64,000 nucleotides of DNA, taken from contig JBAXIO010000021.1 of NCBI GenBank assembly GCA_037138335.1, forward strand, positions 1 to 64,000, in the 5' to 3' direction. This DNA comes from CAIRDP01 sp037138335 (GTDB lineage: Bacteria; Bacteroidota; Bacteroidia; Bacteroidales; FEN-979). This document shows positions 1 through 11,400 of this stretch, piece after piece (the first letter of the stretch is position 1; every line of letters begins with the position of its first letter). Under the pieces are notes generated by a model, which was given only the letters and a program-made list of their open reading frames with translations, searched no databases and was not told the DNA's origin. A program made the translations under genes and the position numbers.

Positions 1-577
1 CAAGATAGCTTCCTCCAGGTAATGAAACAACGTCAAGCACATTAACATCATGAACTGAACCATCGGTGATGAAAATGTATTCAGGTATAGCGGTTTTAAG
101 GTCATGCAAGGTGTGCAGTTTAACAGCAGCCTTGGTTGTTCTGAACTTTGCCCACCAGAATACATCAAGGCAAAGATCAACGACGGTGGCATCGAGTGCG
201 AAAATTCTGCCTTTGAGTTTAATATCGAGAATGTTATCGTCAATATATAATGCTTTGGCCTCTTCTATCAGTTTGAGTGCAAAATCACGGAAGATCCTCC
301 AATCCCTGCTTTCATTCGCCCGTGAAATCGTTGATTTGTTAAAAGGTTTACCAATCCCAAGATGATAGAGTTTATCGACATTGTTACCAATACCCATTGC
401 CGTATCGCTGAGGCTCTCCCGGTGAGTAAGTTGACCGAATGCCATGCAGAGGAACTGTCGCCAACAAGTAAACTCTTTCGCTTTGTAGTCACCATCATAT
501 CTTTTAACACAATACTTGAAAACGTGAAAGTTAGCGATCTCCATCAGTTGTGCAAAAACCATCTTGCCTTGGTTCAT
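1..577 (-). CDS. IS4-family transposase, N-terminal part (runs off window)
   Basis: This encodes a DDE transposase, read from the complementary strand. The ATG at 577-575 opens a frame beginning MNQGKMVFAQLM. An in-frame TGA lies upstream, so this is the first possible Met. The frame stays open for 192 codons to base 1. The N-terminal part has the look of the DUF4372 region of Bacteroidota IS4 transposases (FTCWRQFLCMAFGQLTHRES, then YHLGIGK and SRANESRDW). The catalytic core follows, with a first Asp in FALDATVVDLCL, the WWAKF segment, KLHTLHDLKT, and a second Asp in FITDGSVHDVN. The YREK/Glu part lies outside the window, so intactness cannot be judged. The family assignment rests on these motifs; the exact IS name is not recognised. 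Confidence 0.85.
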   Translation of the reverse strand, partial: MNQGKMVFAQLMEIANFHVFKYCVKRYDGDYKAKEFTCWRQFLCMAFGQLTHRESLSDTAMGIGNNVDKLYHLGIGKPFNKSTISRANESRDWRIFRDFALKLIEEAKALYIDDNILDIKLKGRIFALDATVVDLCLDVFWWAKFRTTKAAVKLHTLHDLKTAIPEYIFITDGSVHDVNVLDVVSLPGGSYL

Positions 578-702
578 ACCGGGTATTTTGCACAAAGGAC
601 GACAAAACTCTTTTCAAATCGTTGCTCGATCAAAATCTCAGCAAACGTAGAATTATCAAGCTTTTCAAAGAACTTAAGTTAAAAACAACGCAACGCTAGT
701 GA
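1..702 (-). mobile_element. partial IS4-family insertion sequence
   Basis: This is the part of an insertion sequence that lies inside the window: a transposase reading leftward off the edge plus its short 5' non-coding end. Only one end of the element is present, so its terminal repeats and target duplication cannot be confirmed. The inner boundary is placed at about 690-720. To its right an open subtilase frame begins immediately after in-frame stops at 697-702 with no start codon of its own, which suggests the element inserted into that gene. Confidence 0.7.
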
Positions 703-2169
703 ATTGACATTGTAAGTCAAAAATTCCAGGCGGTAAAAATCAGCAGGCAATCTGCAGGAAAAAAGAGCAACGCACATATTTATGTTATTCAATTTCCGCA
801 AGGAACAGACCTGAAACAGGTCATAGATGAATATTGCAAGACTGGTGAAACAGTATATGCAGAGCCTGACTTTACAGGTTCAGGAGGCGGAACACAAGGT
901 ATTGTCCCTAATGACCAGTATTATTATTTACAATGGGGATTAAAAAACGATGGCACCTTCCCCTTGTCTCCTTCAAAAGCCGGAGCGGATATTGATATGG
1001 AAAATGGCTGGAGTCTTGAACAGGGAGACAGCACTATCATAGTTGGAATAATTGATACCGGAGATAAGCTGGATCATCCGGAATTTGCAGGAAGGATATG
1101 GAAGAATTATAAGGAAATACCGAACAATGGAATTGACGACGACGGTAACGGGTTTGTCGATGATGTTCAGGGATGGAATTTTGCCGGTTCCAATAATGAC
1201 CCGACTGATGACCAGGGACACGGGACCAATGTTGCTGGAATTATAGGTGCAAATGCAAATAATACGATTTTATATGCAGGCGTTGACTGGAAATGCAAAC
1301 TAATGATTTTAAAAGGACTTAACAATTCAAGTTTCGGGTATTATTCATGGTGGGCCGATGCCATTTATTACGCTGTAGATAATGGGGCAAAAGTGATCAA
1401 TATGTCTCTGGGCGGAAAAGGCGTTTCCACAACGCTTCAGGATGCTGTTAATTATGCTTTAAATAATAATGTTGTCATTGCAGCTTGTATGATGAACACA
1501 AACTCAGATACAATTTACTATCCTGCAAAGTATACCGGTGTTATTGCCGTAGGTTCTACAAATCCAAATGATACCAGGTCCAATCCGTTTTTCTGGAGTC
1601 CTACCAGCGGAAGTAATTATGGGTCTCATATTTCTGTTGTAGCCCCGGGAAATTATATTTATGGACTGAACTACCAGTCAAACACAAGTTACAGTAGCTA
1701 TTGGGGAGGAACTTCACAGGCGACACCTCTTGTTGCCGGGCTTGCTTCTTTATTATTGGCACAGGATACAAACAGGACACCTGCACAAATAAAATCCATC
1801 ATTGAATCGACTGCTGAAGACCAGGTAGGAGACCCAAGTGAAGATACTCCCGGTTGGGACCAGTATTATGGATTTGGAAGAATAAATGCTTTTTATGCTT
1901 TGTCTGTTTTTACTGGTATTAAAACACAGGATCCTCAGGATGAAATGGTGACGGTTTTCCCTAATCCTGCTAAAGATAATTTTACTGTATCATTTCCCGC
2001 AATGACAAGACAAATTGAGATTTTCAATTTACTCGGACAAACGGTCATTCGTAAAAAGGTTGAAGGACTGTCAAAACAAACTTTTCAGCTTGAAAACAAT
2101 GGGATTTATATGATACAAGTTACTACGGGAAAACAAAGAATTTCAAAAAAACTAACGGTATGTAAGTGA
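703..2169 (+). pseudogene. subtilisin-like (S8) serine protease with T9SS sorting domain, 5' end missing
   Basis: This is a secreted peptidase of the S8 family lacking its N-terminus. The frame opens after stops at 697-702 and has no signal peptide. The first codons encode the tail of an inhibitor-like prodomain (AHIYVIQFPQGTDLKQVIDE, then YAEPDF). All three catalytic residues are present: Asp in IIDTG (1054-1056), His in DQGHGTNVAG (1219-1221) and Ser in GGTSQATP (1714-1716). The last 75 or so residues form a T9SS type A sorting domain (VFPNPAKDNF, then IEIFNLLGQ, ending KKLTVCK). The first in-frame ATG (997) lies inside the mature domain, so no functional secreted product is expected from this copy. 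The most likely cause is insertion of the adjacent IS4-type element. Without the rest of the element, an old rearrangement is also possible. Confidence 0.8.
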
Positions 2170-2206
2170 CATAAAATACTCTTTTTCATCCTATAAATTT
2201 AAACCT

Positions 2207-4093
2207 ATGAAAACAAAAAAAATAAGTTGCTGGCTTTCTTCCCTGATAATTCTGCCGGCATTCATCCTGGGGAGTTTATCATTAATGGCACAGAATTCTC
2301 CGGTTGTTCATCCAACCGGAGTCGGAGTTTGTACATATTTGGGGGAGAGCCAGCCGCTTCGCGATATTCCTCCATCAAGCCCGGAGGAACTTTCGAGGCT
2401 GAAGAAAAATTTCAAACAGGATTTTCTGAACCCTACCCTGAAATATCGTTCTTATCCTAATGCAGATGCAGCTTTATTAAAGGGGGAAGATCCCACTATT
2501 CAGAAGCAGATGGGAGGCCTCAGCTTTGATCAGAGTCAGCAGGTCAATTTCGAAGGTCAAAGCTCCAATTATGTACCTGACGAAAATGGAACTGCCGGCC
2601 TCAACCATTACATGCAAACAGTCAACACGACCTATGCAATTTATGATAAATCAGGTGTGCTGAAAGCTGGTCCGACAAATGTCAACCTGATCTTCGGAAA
2701 TGTGCCCGGGGCGAACCGGAACGACGGTGATCCCATCGTTATTTATGATGAGCAGGCCAACCGCTACCTGGTGGCGGAATTTTCGGTACCTACCGACGGG
2801 ACCCAGAATTATATTCTTGTTGCAGTTTCAGTGACCAGTGATCCTACAGGAGCATGGCACAAATACTCTTTCCCTGCTCCTACAATGCCCGATTATCCTA
2901 AATTCGGAGTATGGCGCGACGGCTATTACCTGGGGGTCAACAATACCAACGGGCTTGATGACATCTTTGTTTTAGAACGCTCAAAAATGTTACTGGGTCA
3001 AACGGCGCAATATGTCAAATTCACCAATCCCAATCGTCCCGGTTCGGGAGGAGAATTTAAAATTACCCCCCCCGTTGATAATGACGGAGCCTTTGCCCCG
3101 GAAGGATCTCCTGGTTTGTTTATTGCCATCAATGATGCCGGTTGGGGTGGCAGCTGTCAGCTCTGGATCTATCAACTGGCAGTAAACTGGACAACAACTA
3201 CGGCTTCAACTTTCCAGAGGACGCAGCAAATTGATGTGGCGCCATTTTCCAGCAATTTTGGAACCGATTGGTCCAACATCCGTCAGAAAGGAAGCACCCA
3301 GAAAGTTGATGCGGTGCCTACAATCATTATGAATATGCCGCAATACAGGAATTTCGACTCGTACCAGACCCTTGTTTGCTGCCATACGGTCAATATTGAC
3401 GGCAAAGGGCGGGCAGGGATAAGGTGGTATGAATTGCGCAAAACAAACGCTGCCTGGACTATACGCCAGCAAGGCACTTATTCTCCGGATACCACAAGCC
3501 GCTGGATGGGCAGTATCCTGCTGAACGGGGAAAACAAGATCGGTTTGGGTTATTCCGTTTCGAGTTTGGGAGAGTACCCCGGGATCAGGTATTGCGGACA
3601 GTCTTCAACGGCATATCTTGCAGGAAATTCAACACTTGACATAGCAGAATCCACGATATGGTCAGGTACGACATCACAGGAGTTGACAAACCGATGGGGG
3701 GATTATTCATCCATGGCAGTAGATCCGGCAGATGATAAAACATTTTGGTATACGAACCAATATATAAAGGCCGACATGACCAGGGGTACCAGGATCACAT
3801 CCATTGTTTTTGAAAGTCCGGTGAGCATAAACCCACAGGAAGGCAGCGAGAAACCATGGTTCCGCGTTTTCCCGAATCCTTCGGATGGGATCTTCACCAT
3901 CCTCCCACAAAACGCAGGGGTGACAAATCTGAAAGTGCAGGTTGCTGATCTTACGGGCAGGCTTATTTTCGAAAAACAGTTTGGTCAACAAAATGAATAT
4001 TTCATTGATCTTTCGCAGGCTGAAAGAGGTGTTTATTCCCTCAGACTGCAAAACTGGAAATCCGTTCAGACCATCAAGCTGATAAAAAAGTAA
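2207..4093 (+). CDS. secreted protein of unknown function with T9SS sorting domain
   Basis: This is a 628-residue exported protein. A Sec signal peptide (KTKKISCWLSSLIILPAF, cleaved near LMAQ/NS) starts it. A T9SS type A domain ends it (WFRVFPNPSDGIFTILPQN, then VQVADLTGRLIFEKQF and GVYSLRLQNWKSVQTIKLIKK). The body (about residues 100-520) is rich in aromatic and Asn/Asp residues, with phrases such as GDPIVIYDEQANRYLVAEF, MPDYPKFGVWRDGYYLGVNN and NRWGDYSSMAVDPADDKTFW. These suggest a beta-propeller-like fold made of repeated short strands. I do not recognise a catalytic motif. It follows the truncated protease by 37 bases and precedes a metallophosphoesterase by 16 bases, so it may share a transcript with the latter. 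The fold is inference; the secretion route is well supported. Confidence 0.8.
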   Translation: MKTKKISCWLSSLIILPAFILGSLSLMAQNSPVVHPTGVGVCTYLGESQPLRDIPPSSPEELSRLKKNFKQDFLNPTLKYRSYPNADAALLKGEDPTIQKQMGGLSFDQSQQVNFEGQSSNYVPDENGTAGLNHYMQTVNTTYAIYDKSGVLKAGPTNVNLIFGNVPGANRNDGDPIVIYDEQANRYLVAEFSVPTDGTQNYILVAVSVTSDPTGAWHKYSFPAPTMPDYPKFGVWRDGYYLGVNNTNGLDDIFVLERSKMLLGQTAQYVKFTNPNRPGSGGEFKITPPVDNDGAFAPEGSPGLFIAINDAGWGGSCQLWIYQLAVNWTTTTASTFQRTQQIDVAPFSSNFGTDWSNIRQKGSTQKVDAVPTIIMNMPQYRNFDSYQTLVCCHTVNIDGKGRAGIRWYELRKTNAAWTIRQQGTYSPDTTSRWMGSILLNGENKIGLGYSVSSLGEYPGIRYCGQSSTAYLAGNSTLDIAESTIWSGTTSQELTNRWGDYSSMAVDPADDKTFWYTNQYIKADMTRGTRITSIVFESPVSINPQEGSEKPWFRVFPNPSDGIFTILPQNAGVTNLKVQVADLTGRLIFEKQFGQQNEYFIDLSQAERGVYSLRLQNWKSVQTIKLIKK

Positions 4094-4109
4094 GCCAAAC
4101 ATCGTTATT

Positions 4110-5420
4110 ATGAGAACATTTGAAAAAATAAGCAGTCTGTTATTGTTTGCAGGTTTATTTACGTTTTGCAATAAAACATTTTCTCAGCCGGTTTCTGACC
4201 CTTTCTCCAATGGAAGCAATGAGCGGAATATGATTGTTGTGATCAGCGACATTCATCTTGGTGCCGACCTCGCCTATGCAGAGACCAACAAAAATCTTAA
4301 ACCACTCGAGAAATTTCTCGAAAGGATCAGGCTGTCACCAAATGTAAAGGAACTTGTAATTGCCGGGGATTTGCTTGACGAGTGGTTTGTACCTGCAACA
4401 ACAGATACTTATCAGGGAAAGGATCAGGCTGATTTTGTCAGGCGGATAGGGATCGCCAACAAAGGAGTGATTGCGGCCTTCAACCGTATCATTCAGGATG
4501 GAAAAATTTCAGTTACTTATGTACCGGGGAACCATGATCTGACAATAAGTGCTGAAAACCTTGCAAGTATACTGCCGGGAATAAAGCAGGCAAGGGATAA
4601 GGAGTTAGGTTTAGGCACCTATTCCCCGGCCGACCATCCGGAAATAGCCATTGAGCATGGACACCGCTATAATTTCTTTTGCGCACCCGACCCGATCTCA
4701 AACCAGGATATTGCACCCGGGACAATAATGCCTCCAGGATACTTTTTTACAAGAATTGCAGCTCTTCACGTGGTGCAAAATTGCCGGACGCCGCATGATT
4801 CAGTGCCGCCAGTTACCAAAAATAATTCGGGAGGCGTAAGCCAGAATTTATTATTCGGATACTGGAAACTGTGGAGAGCGACATTGAATCTGTTCAGAAT
4901 AACAAACAATTTCGATGAAAAAATAATCTTAACAAAAGTGAACGGATTTACCGGGACCTATTCAGTTAAAGACCTGCTTCCATTTCAGGCATCAACCGGA
5001 GGCCTCATCGATGTGAAGCTTTATAAGGGAATCCAGGATTCATGGGAACAGAGACAAACACTCAACAATGTGGCTGTTAAAATTCCTGTTGCTGAAGCGA
5101 TGAGATATGTTGCAGAAGCGACTGAAATGGACAAGCAGGCTTCGGTTCAATACTTTCTGAACCCTAAGTCAGATAAGAGAATCGTCGTTTTCGGACATAC
5201 TCATGATGCGAAAATCAATACATCAAACAACTATAAAGGGCAGAAATCGATTTATGCGAATTCCGGAACATGGATAGATCATAATCCAAAACTGACAACA
5301 ATGAATTTTGTTATCATAACGATCCAGAATGCTGAGGCAACTTCACAAACCTGGGTGAAACTTTATAATTTCGAAAGAGAGGTTATAACGAAAATGGCTG
5401 AAAACTCTGTACGATTATAA
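4110..5420 (+). CDS. secreted calcineurin-like metallophosphoesterase
   Basis: This 436-residue protein hydrolyses a phosphoester through a two-metal centre; the substrate is unknown. A signal peptide is present (EKISSLLLFAGLFTF, cleaved near FSQ/PV). The five family blocks appear in order: VVISDIHLG (D-x-H), VIAGDLLDEW (G-D), YVPGNHDLTIS (G-N-H-D), AIEHGHRYNFF (H) and VVFGHTHDAKI (G-H-x-H). The DIHLG and GHTHD wording resembles the LpxH/UDP-2,3-diacylglucosamine hydrolase branch. However, this protein is nearly twice that length and is exported, so an LpxH role is unlikely. An insertion of about 100 residues separates the HGH and GHTH blocks. The stop codon lies 39 bases before the chosen start of the giant surface protein gene. 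Confidence 0.85.
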   Translation: MRTFEKISSLLLFAGLFTFCNKTFSQPVSDPFSNGSNERNMIVVISDIHLGADLAYAETNKNLKPLEKFLERIRLSPNVKELVIAGDLLDEWFVPATTDTYQGKDQADFVRRIGIANKGVIAAFNRIIQDGKISVTYVPGNHDLTISAENLASILPGIKQARDKELGLGTYSPADHPEIAIEHGHRYNFFCAPDPISNQDIAPGTIMPPGYFFTRIAALHVVQNCRTPHDSVPPVTKNNSGGVSQNLLFGYWKLWRATLNLFRITNNFDEKIILTKVNGFTGTYSVKDLLPFQASTGGLIDVKLYKGIQDSWEQRQTLNNVAVKIPVAEAMRYVAEATEMDKQASVQYFLNPKSDKRIVVFGHTHDAKINTSNNYKGQKSIYANSGTWIDHNPKLTTMNFVIITIQNAEATSQTWVKLYNFEREVITKMAENSVRL

Positions 5421-5459
5421 TTGAAAGAACCGGTATTATTCAACTTCAGAACTAAATCT

Positions 5460-8400
5460 ATGGATAAATTTACCCAATTCCGTTTGGCCGCGATTTTAAT
5501 CCTGTCATTTGCCCTCACCTTATTTACCCAGGCTGCCGACCAGGTTGTTACGAACAATGCCAATTCCGGCGCAGGAAGCTTCAGGCAGGCCATTACTGAT
5601 GTTACCGCAGGAGGTACAATTACCTTCAACTTATCCGCAGGAAACGAAACGATAACAATTGCTTCTGAACTGGTAATAATCAAAGCTATGACCATCAATG
5701 GCGCCAATACTTCCGGAAGCGGAACACAGGTAACGGTGCAGGTCACCACTCCGGGAACATCGGCGTGGAGGGTTTTCGAAATTTCGGCCTCGGGAAGCAC
5801 CATTAACCTGCAGAACATGTCGTTAAAAGGTGGGGATATGAGTATTGACTATGGGGGCTCCATTCAAATCAATGCAGGGGCAACCGTGAACCTGACCGGC
5901 ATGATCATATCAGGCAGCAAAGCTTATGACGGGGGAGGAATCAATATAGCCAGCTCCTGGTCAGACCGATCCGTTGTGACAGTTACCTCATCAACTTTCA
6001 ATGGAAACTCTGCGAATCACAGAGGTGGTGGAATTTGTATATCCTATTATGTTAATATAACGATTAACGCTTGTGAATTTACCAATAACTCAGGTAATGG
6101 AGGAGCGATCTTAAACGGCGGAGTGGTCACTATCACAAAATCCACCTTTAATGGAAATTCAGGATGGGTAGGCGGAACAATTTATAATTTTAATAGTTCA
6201 ACGGCAACGATTGTCTCCTCCACCATCAGCGGAAATTCAAGCGGTTGGTACGCAGGGGGAATTTACTCAGAGGGGACCTGTTACCTGCTCAATTCCATCC
6301 TGATCAATAATACCGGTACAGCCGGACGTGATATCAGCGTAGGCAGTGGATCAACATATGCCTATTATTGCTGGTACAACTCAACATATGGCACGATCAA
6401 TACTCAGGCCGGTGCACCTAATGTGACTACATCGTATTCCTCAGGATATCTTGGGGCCCTCGCAAACAATGGAGGTCCCACCCAAACGATGGCTGTCACT
6501 GCCACATCCCCGGCTCTGAACAATGGAGCTTTTGCTTATTATAATGTGACTGACGGATATTATTTCCTCGATAACCAGGCTATACCGGTTTCACATAAAC
6601 TGGCCGACTGGGCTACCAGTCCTTCTATAATTCCAACTGATAAGATTACCACCGACCAGAGGGGTTCAATCATCCTGGGTTCACCTGCCATCGGGGCATA
6701 CAACCCGGATCCCCCTGCAGTCGTTGTTACGGCTACTGCCGGCACAACAACAGGTGGCTACGCCACCCTGCGTGAAGCATTCAATGCCATCAATGCCGGA
6801 ACCCACCAGGGAACTGTTACGGTGATGATCAACAACAGCACGACCGAAACGGCAAGCGCCGTCCTTAACGCAAGCGGAAGCGGTAGTGCATTGTACACAT
6901 CGGTCAACATCTACCCGACGGTCACCGGACTCTCAATTAGCGGTAATCTCGCAGCGGCACTTATCGACCTCAACGGGGCCGACAATGTAACCATCGATGG
7001 CAGGGTGAATGCCACGGGATCGGCCAAAGACCTGGTCATCACAAATACCAGCACATCCGCCGCCGCCGGAGTTTCAACTATCCGGTTTATCAATGATGCC
7101 TGCAGCAATACCGTTAAGTATTGCGTTATCAAAGGATCAGAACTCGCATCCGTATCCTGGTCCGGTATTCTTTTTTTCTCCACCGCCGGCAGCAATAATG
7201 GCAATGACAACAACCGGATCGATCATAATGACATCACCTGTGCCTCCGATGTAAATCGCCCCCAAAATGCTGTTTGCTCTTTGGGCACCGCCGGCAAAGA
7301 AAACGACGGTAACACAATCAGCAATGACAATATCTTTGATTTTTTCAGCAGGTCGGTAGCGACCTGTGGCATCTATCTGGACAATAACAACTCTGCCTGG
7401 ACGATTTCCGGTTGCAGCTTTTATGAGCAGAATGCCTTTGCTCCATCCTCTAGTCAATCTTTTTCCGTTGTGAAGATCAATTCTCCCACCGGGAACAATT
7501 TTAACATTACCGGCAACTACATTGGAGGCTCTGCAGCTCTGTGCAGCGGAACATTTACAAAAATCAATTCAGGCAACAACACTTTCTACGGGATAATTGT
7601 CATTACAGGGCCTGGAACCGCAAGCAATATTCAGGGAAACACCATCCGAAACTTTAATTATGCAAACTCATCCAGTGCATCCTGGTCTGGAATATCTGTT
7701 CGTGAAGGTACTGTTAATATCGGAACTGTCACAACCAATACAATCGGAGCTGCAACTGGTAATGGTTCAGTGATTTTAACCAATACTACCAGCGAGGGCT
7801 CTTTCACTGGAATAGACGTTGCAGGAACGTGCACAACAAATACCCAGAATAACACCATTGGGTCGATTACCACGGCCAATATAAATGCAGCCAATGCAAC
7901 GAATTTCTGTGGTATTAAAACATCTTCGACAGGTACCATCACCATCTGTAACAATACGATAGGCAGCCAAACAACAACCGGCAGCATTAATCTGAGTTCG
8001 CCGTCTGCCACAGGTGATCAAATAGCCATTGGAATATTGAATGAGGGGCCAGGAAGTTTGACCATTTCGGGAAACCTCATTGCCAATATGACAAACGGGA
8101 TTACGAGTTCTGATCCAAATAACCGTGGCTTGATTCATGGTATTTTAACCCTTGACGGATCAAATACCATTTCAGGCAATACAATCCGTGATCTTAGAAT
8201 TGCCAATGCAAACACCGCTGCAGACTATATGGCGCCGGTCATTGGGATTGGACTGATCTACACAACGGATGCAGCCCAGAGCATTACGGGAAACACTATT
8301 TATAATTTATCGAACACTTTTGCTTCATTTGCCGGCAATGTCATCGGATTGTATTATAACGGATCGACCACAGCCAGCACAGTTTCCGGGAACTTCATTC

Positions 8401-11400
8401 ACAGTCTGTCGGTAACAGGTGCCACCAGCGCGGCTGCAAGCATCTATGGAATCAAAATAATTTCCGGCACAACCACTTACGCCAATAACATCATCACCCT
8501 TGGCGGAAACACCAAAACGAATATTTACGGCATCAATGAAACTGGGACATCCGCAAACAACAATAACCTGTATTATAATACGGTTTATCTGGGCGGAACC
8601 CTTGCCTCAGGAAGCACCAATACATCCTGCGCCCTCTATTCTGCAGTTACAACCAATATCCGGAATTTCAGGAATAATATTTTATGCAATGCCCGTTCAA
8701 CAACAGGAGGAGCAAGCCTGCATTATGCAGCATGGTTCAACTATGCAAGCAGTTCAGGACTAACGCTTGACTACAATGATTACTATGCATCAGGCACTGG
8801 TGGAGTATTAGGCTATTACAACACTGCGGATGTGACATCCCTGCCTCTGATCAGTGGTCAGGATGCAAGCAGTAAGTCGGTTGATCCGGGCTTTGCCAGC
8901 GCAGGTGGTAGCAGTGCAAGCAACTACCTGCCATCAAATAGCACACTGGTCGCAGTTATGGGTACCGGCATTTCCACCGATTACGCCGGCACGCCAAGAA
9001 GCCTGACTTCTCCTTCGATGGGAGCCTGGGAATATACTGTAACACCATGCATCCCTTCGATAACCAGCCAATCAACCGATGCACAAACACAATGTATAGG
9101 TGGAACATTTAACCCTATAAGTGTTACAGCAACAGGAGCTAATTTAAATTATCAGTGGTATAGTAAGCCTGATCAGATTACTTCAGGGGGCACAGCAGTC
9201 GGGATAAACTCAAATACTTATACTCCTTTAGCCACTACTGCCGGAACCTTATATTATTATTGTTTTGTTACTAACACTTGTGGAACGGCAACGAGCGCAA
9301 TATCGGGGGCGTTTGTTGTGAATCCGTTGCCTGCACCTACAATATACTCAGCAGGTGGCACCTCTATTTGCCAGGGGAATTCTGTCACCCTTAATGTAAG
9401 TGGCAATGCATTGCAGTTTGGTTCAAACAGCAGCGTAGAAATAAATGATAATCCAATCCTGCGTTTTACCAGCGCTGAAAGTTATACGGTAATGGCATGG
9501 GTCTATGTTCAGAGTAATACATATACATGGAGAGGGATTGTTACAAAATCGAGGGATCAGGGATCTTTTTATGGTATTTGGATAGATCCTGGTAATCAAT
9601 GGGTATATGGGACAGGCACATTGCCTTCGGATTTTAATAATATTACTGGCTCAATTGTTACTACAGGCTGGCATCATATCGCTATAGTTCAAACAGGAAG
9701 TGTCGACAGAAACCTCTTTGTTGATGGAGTTTCCGTTGGAACTGGAACAGTGCATAACTCTGATGGAACAGGGTTGTTAAGATTTGGTCGGTCGGGAAAT
9801 AATTTTGAAGTATTTGAAGGTGGCATACTGGATGAAGTGTCCATTTTTAATACAAATCTGAGTTCCTCAACAATTAACACATGGAAGAATGTATCCATAA
9901 CCAGCGCACATCCCAATTATGCCAATTTGGTTGGATACTGGAAGCTTGATGAAGGAACAGGAACTACCACTGCTGATGCAAGTGGTCATGGTTTAACAGG
10001 CGCCCTGGTAAATTCACCGGTTTGGGTAGCCACATCAGCGCCGGTAAATCAGTACAGTTCTTATTTATGGTCTCCTGGTTCTGCCACCACTTCAACCCTG
10101 AATGTTACTACTTCGGGAACCTACTCTGTTTATGTTACCGATGCAAATGCTTGTTCTAATACGACTGCTGGTGTTACGGTAACAGTAAATCCATTGCCTT
10201 TGCCAACAATCAGCGGAAGCACAACAGCCTGTACCAATTCGACAGGAAATGTTTATACCACACAAGCAGGGATGACAGCTTACAGTTGGAGTATAGCCGG
10301 TGGAACCATCACTTTAGGTGGAACAGCAACTGATAATTCTGCAACAGTAACATGGACAACATCAGGAGCTGAATCGATCAGCGTTAATTATACCAATGGC
10401 AATGGATGTACTGCCACAACTGCAACGGGGTATAACGTTACCGTTGATCCTGTTTCTGTTGGAGGTTCCATTGCAGGTGGCGCCACCGTTTGCTCAGGGA
10501 CAAATTCAACAATGCTTACCCTTTCAGGCCATACCGGCAGTGTTGTGAAATGGCAGAAGTCTACCGACAACTGGACCACACCGGTTGACGTGGCCAACAC
10601 AACCACAACAATGATCGCAACGGATCTCACCGCAACAACCAAATACCGGGCTGTGGTTCAGAGCGGGGTGTGTTCTTTAATCAACTCTTCCGATGCAACC
10701 ATCACTGTTAATCCGAACGGACAGGTTGATCAGCCCGTAAACCAGCTTGTTTGCAATGCTACCAGCACGTCAGCTGTGACTTTCAGCACTACCAATATTG
10801 GAGGAACAACCACCTATTCCTGGACCAATGACACACCAGGCATAGGCCTTACATCCTCAGGAACCGGAAACATCTCCGTCTTCACAGCCCTTAACACCGG
10901 CACAGCCCCAGTTGTAGCTAATCTGGCAGTTACACCTACCTATACCAGCGGGGGAACAAGTTGTATTGGCTCAGCCAAGACATTTAAAATCACTGTTAAT
11001 CCTTCGGGACAGGTGAACCAGCCCGCCAGCCAGTTGGTATGTAATAATGCCGGCACTGCAGCGGTTGTCTTTGAAACGACTAATACCGGAGGAACAACAA
11101 CATTTGTATGGACCAACGATAGTCCGGGAATCGGGCTCCCGGCATCAGGTTCAGGGAACATTGCATCGTTTACCGCAACAAACAACGGTACCGCCCCTGT
11201 TGTCGCTACTATCATAGTAACGCCAACCTTTACCAACGGTTCGGCAAGCTGCGCTGGCCTGGCCAAAACCTTTACCATCACCGTGAACCCAACAGGCCAG
11301 GTTATCCAGCCGGTGGACCAGGTCGTATGCAATGCTGCGTCAACCTCGGTAAACTTTGCTACTCTTAATACAGGCGGTACAGCAACCTATGCCTGGACAA

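Noticed and set aside
4110..5420. LpxH (lipid A biosynthesis UDP-2,3-diacylglucosamine hydrolase)
   Set aside because: The motifs are alike, but the protein has a signal peptide and is far longer than LpxH, which works in the cytoplasm.
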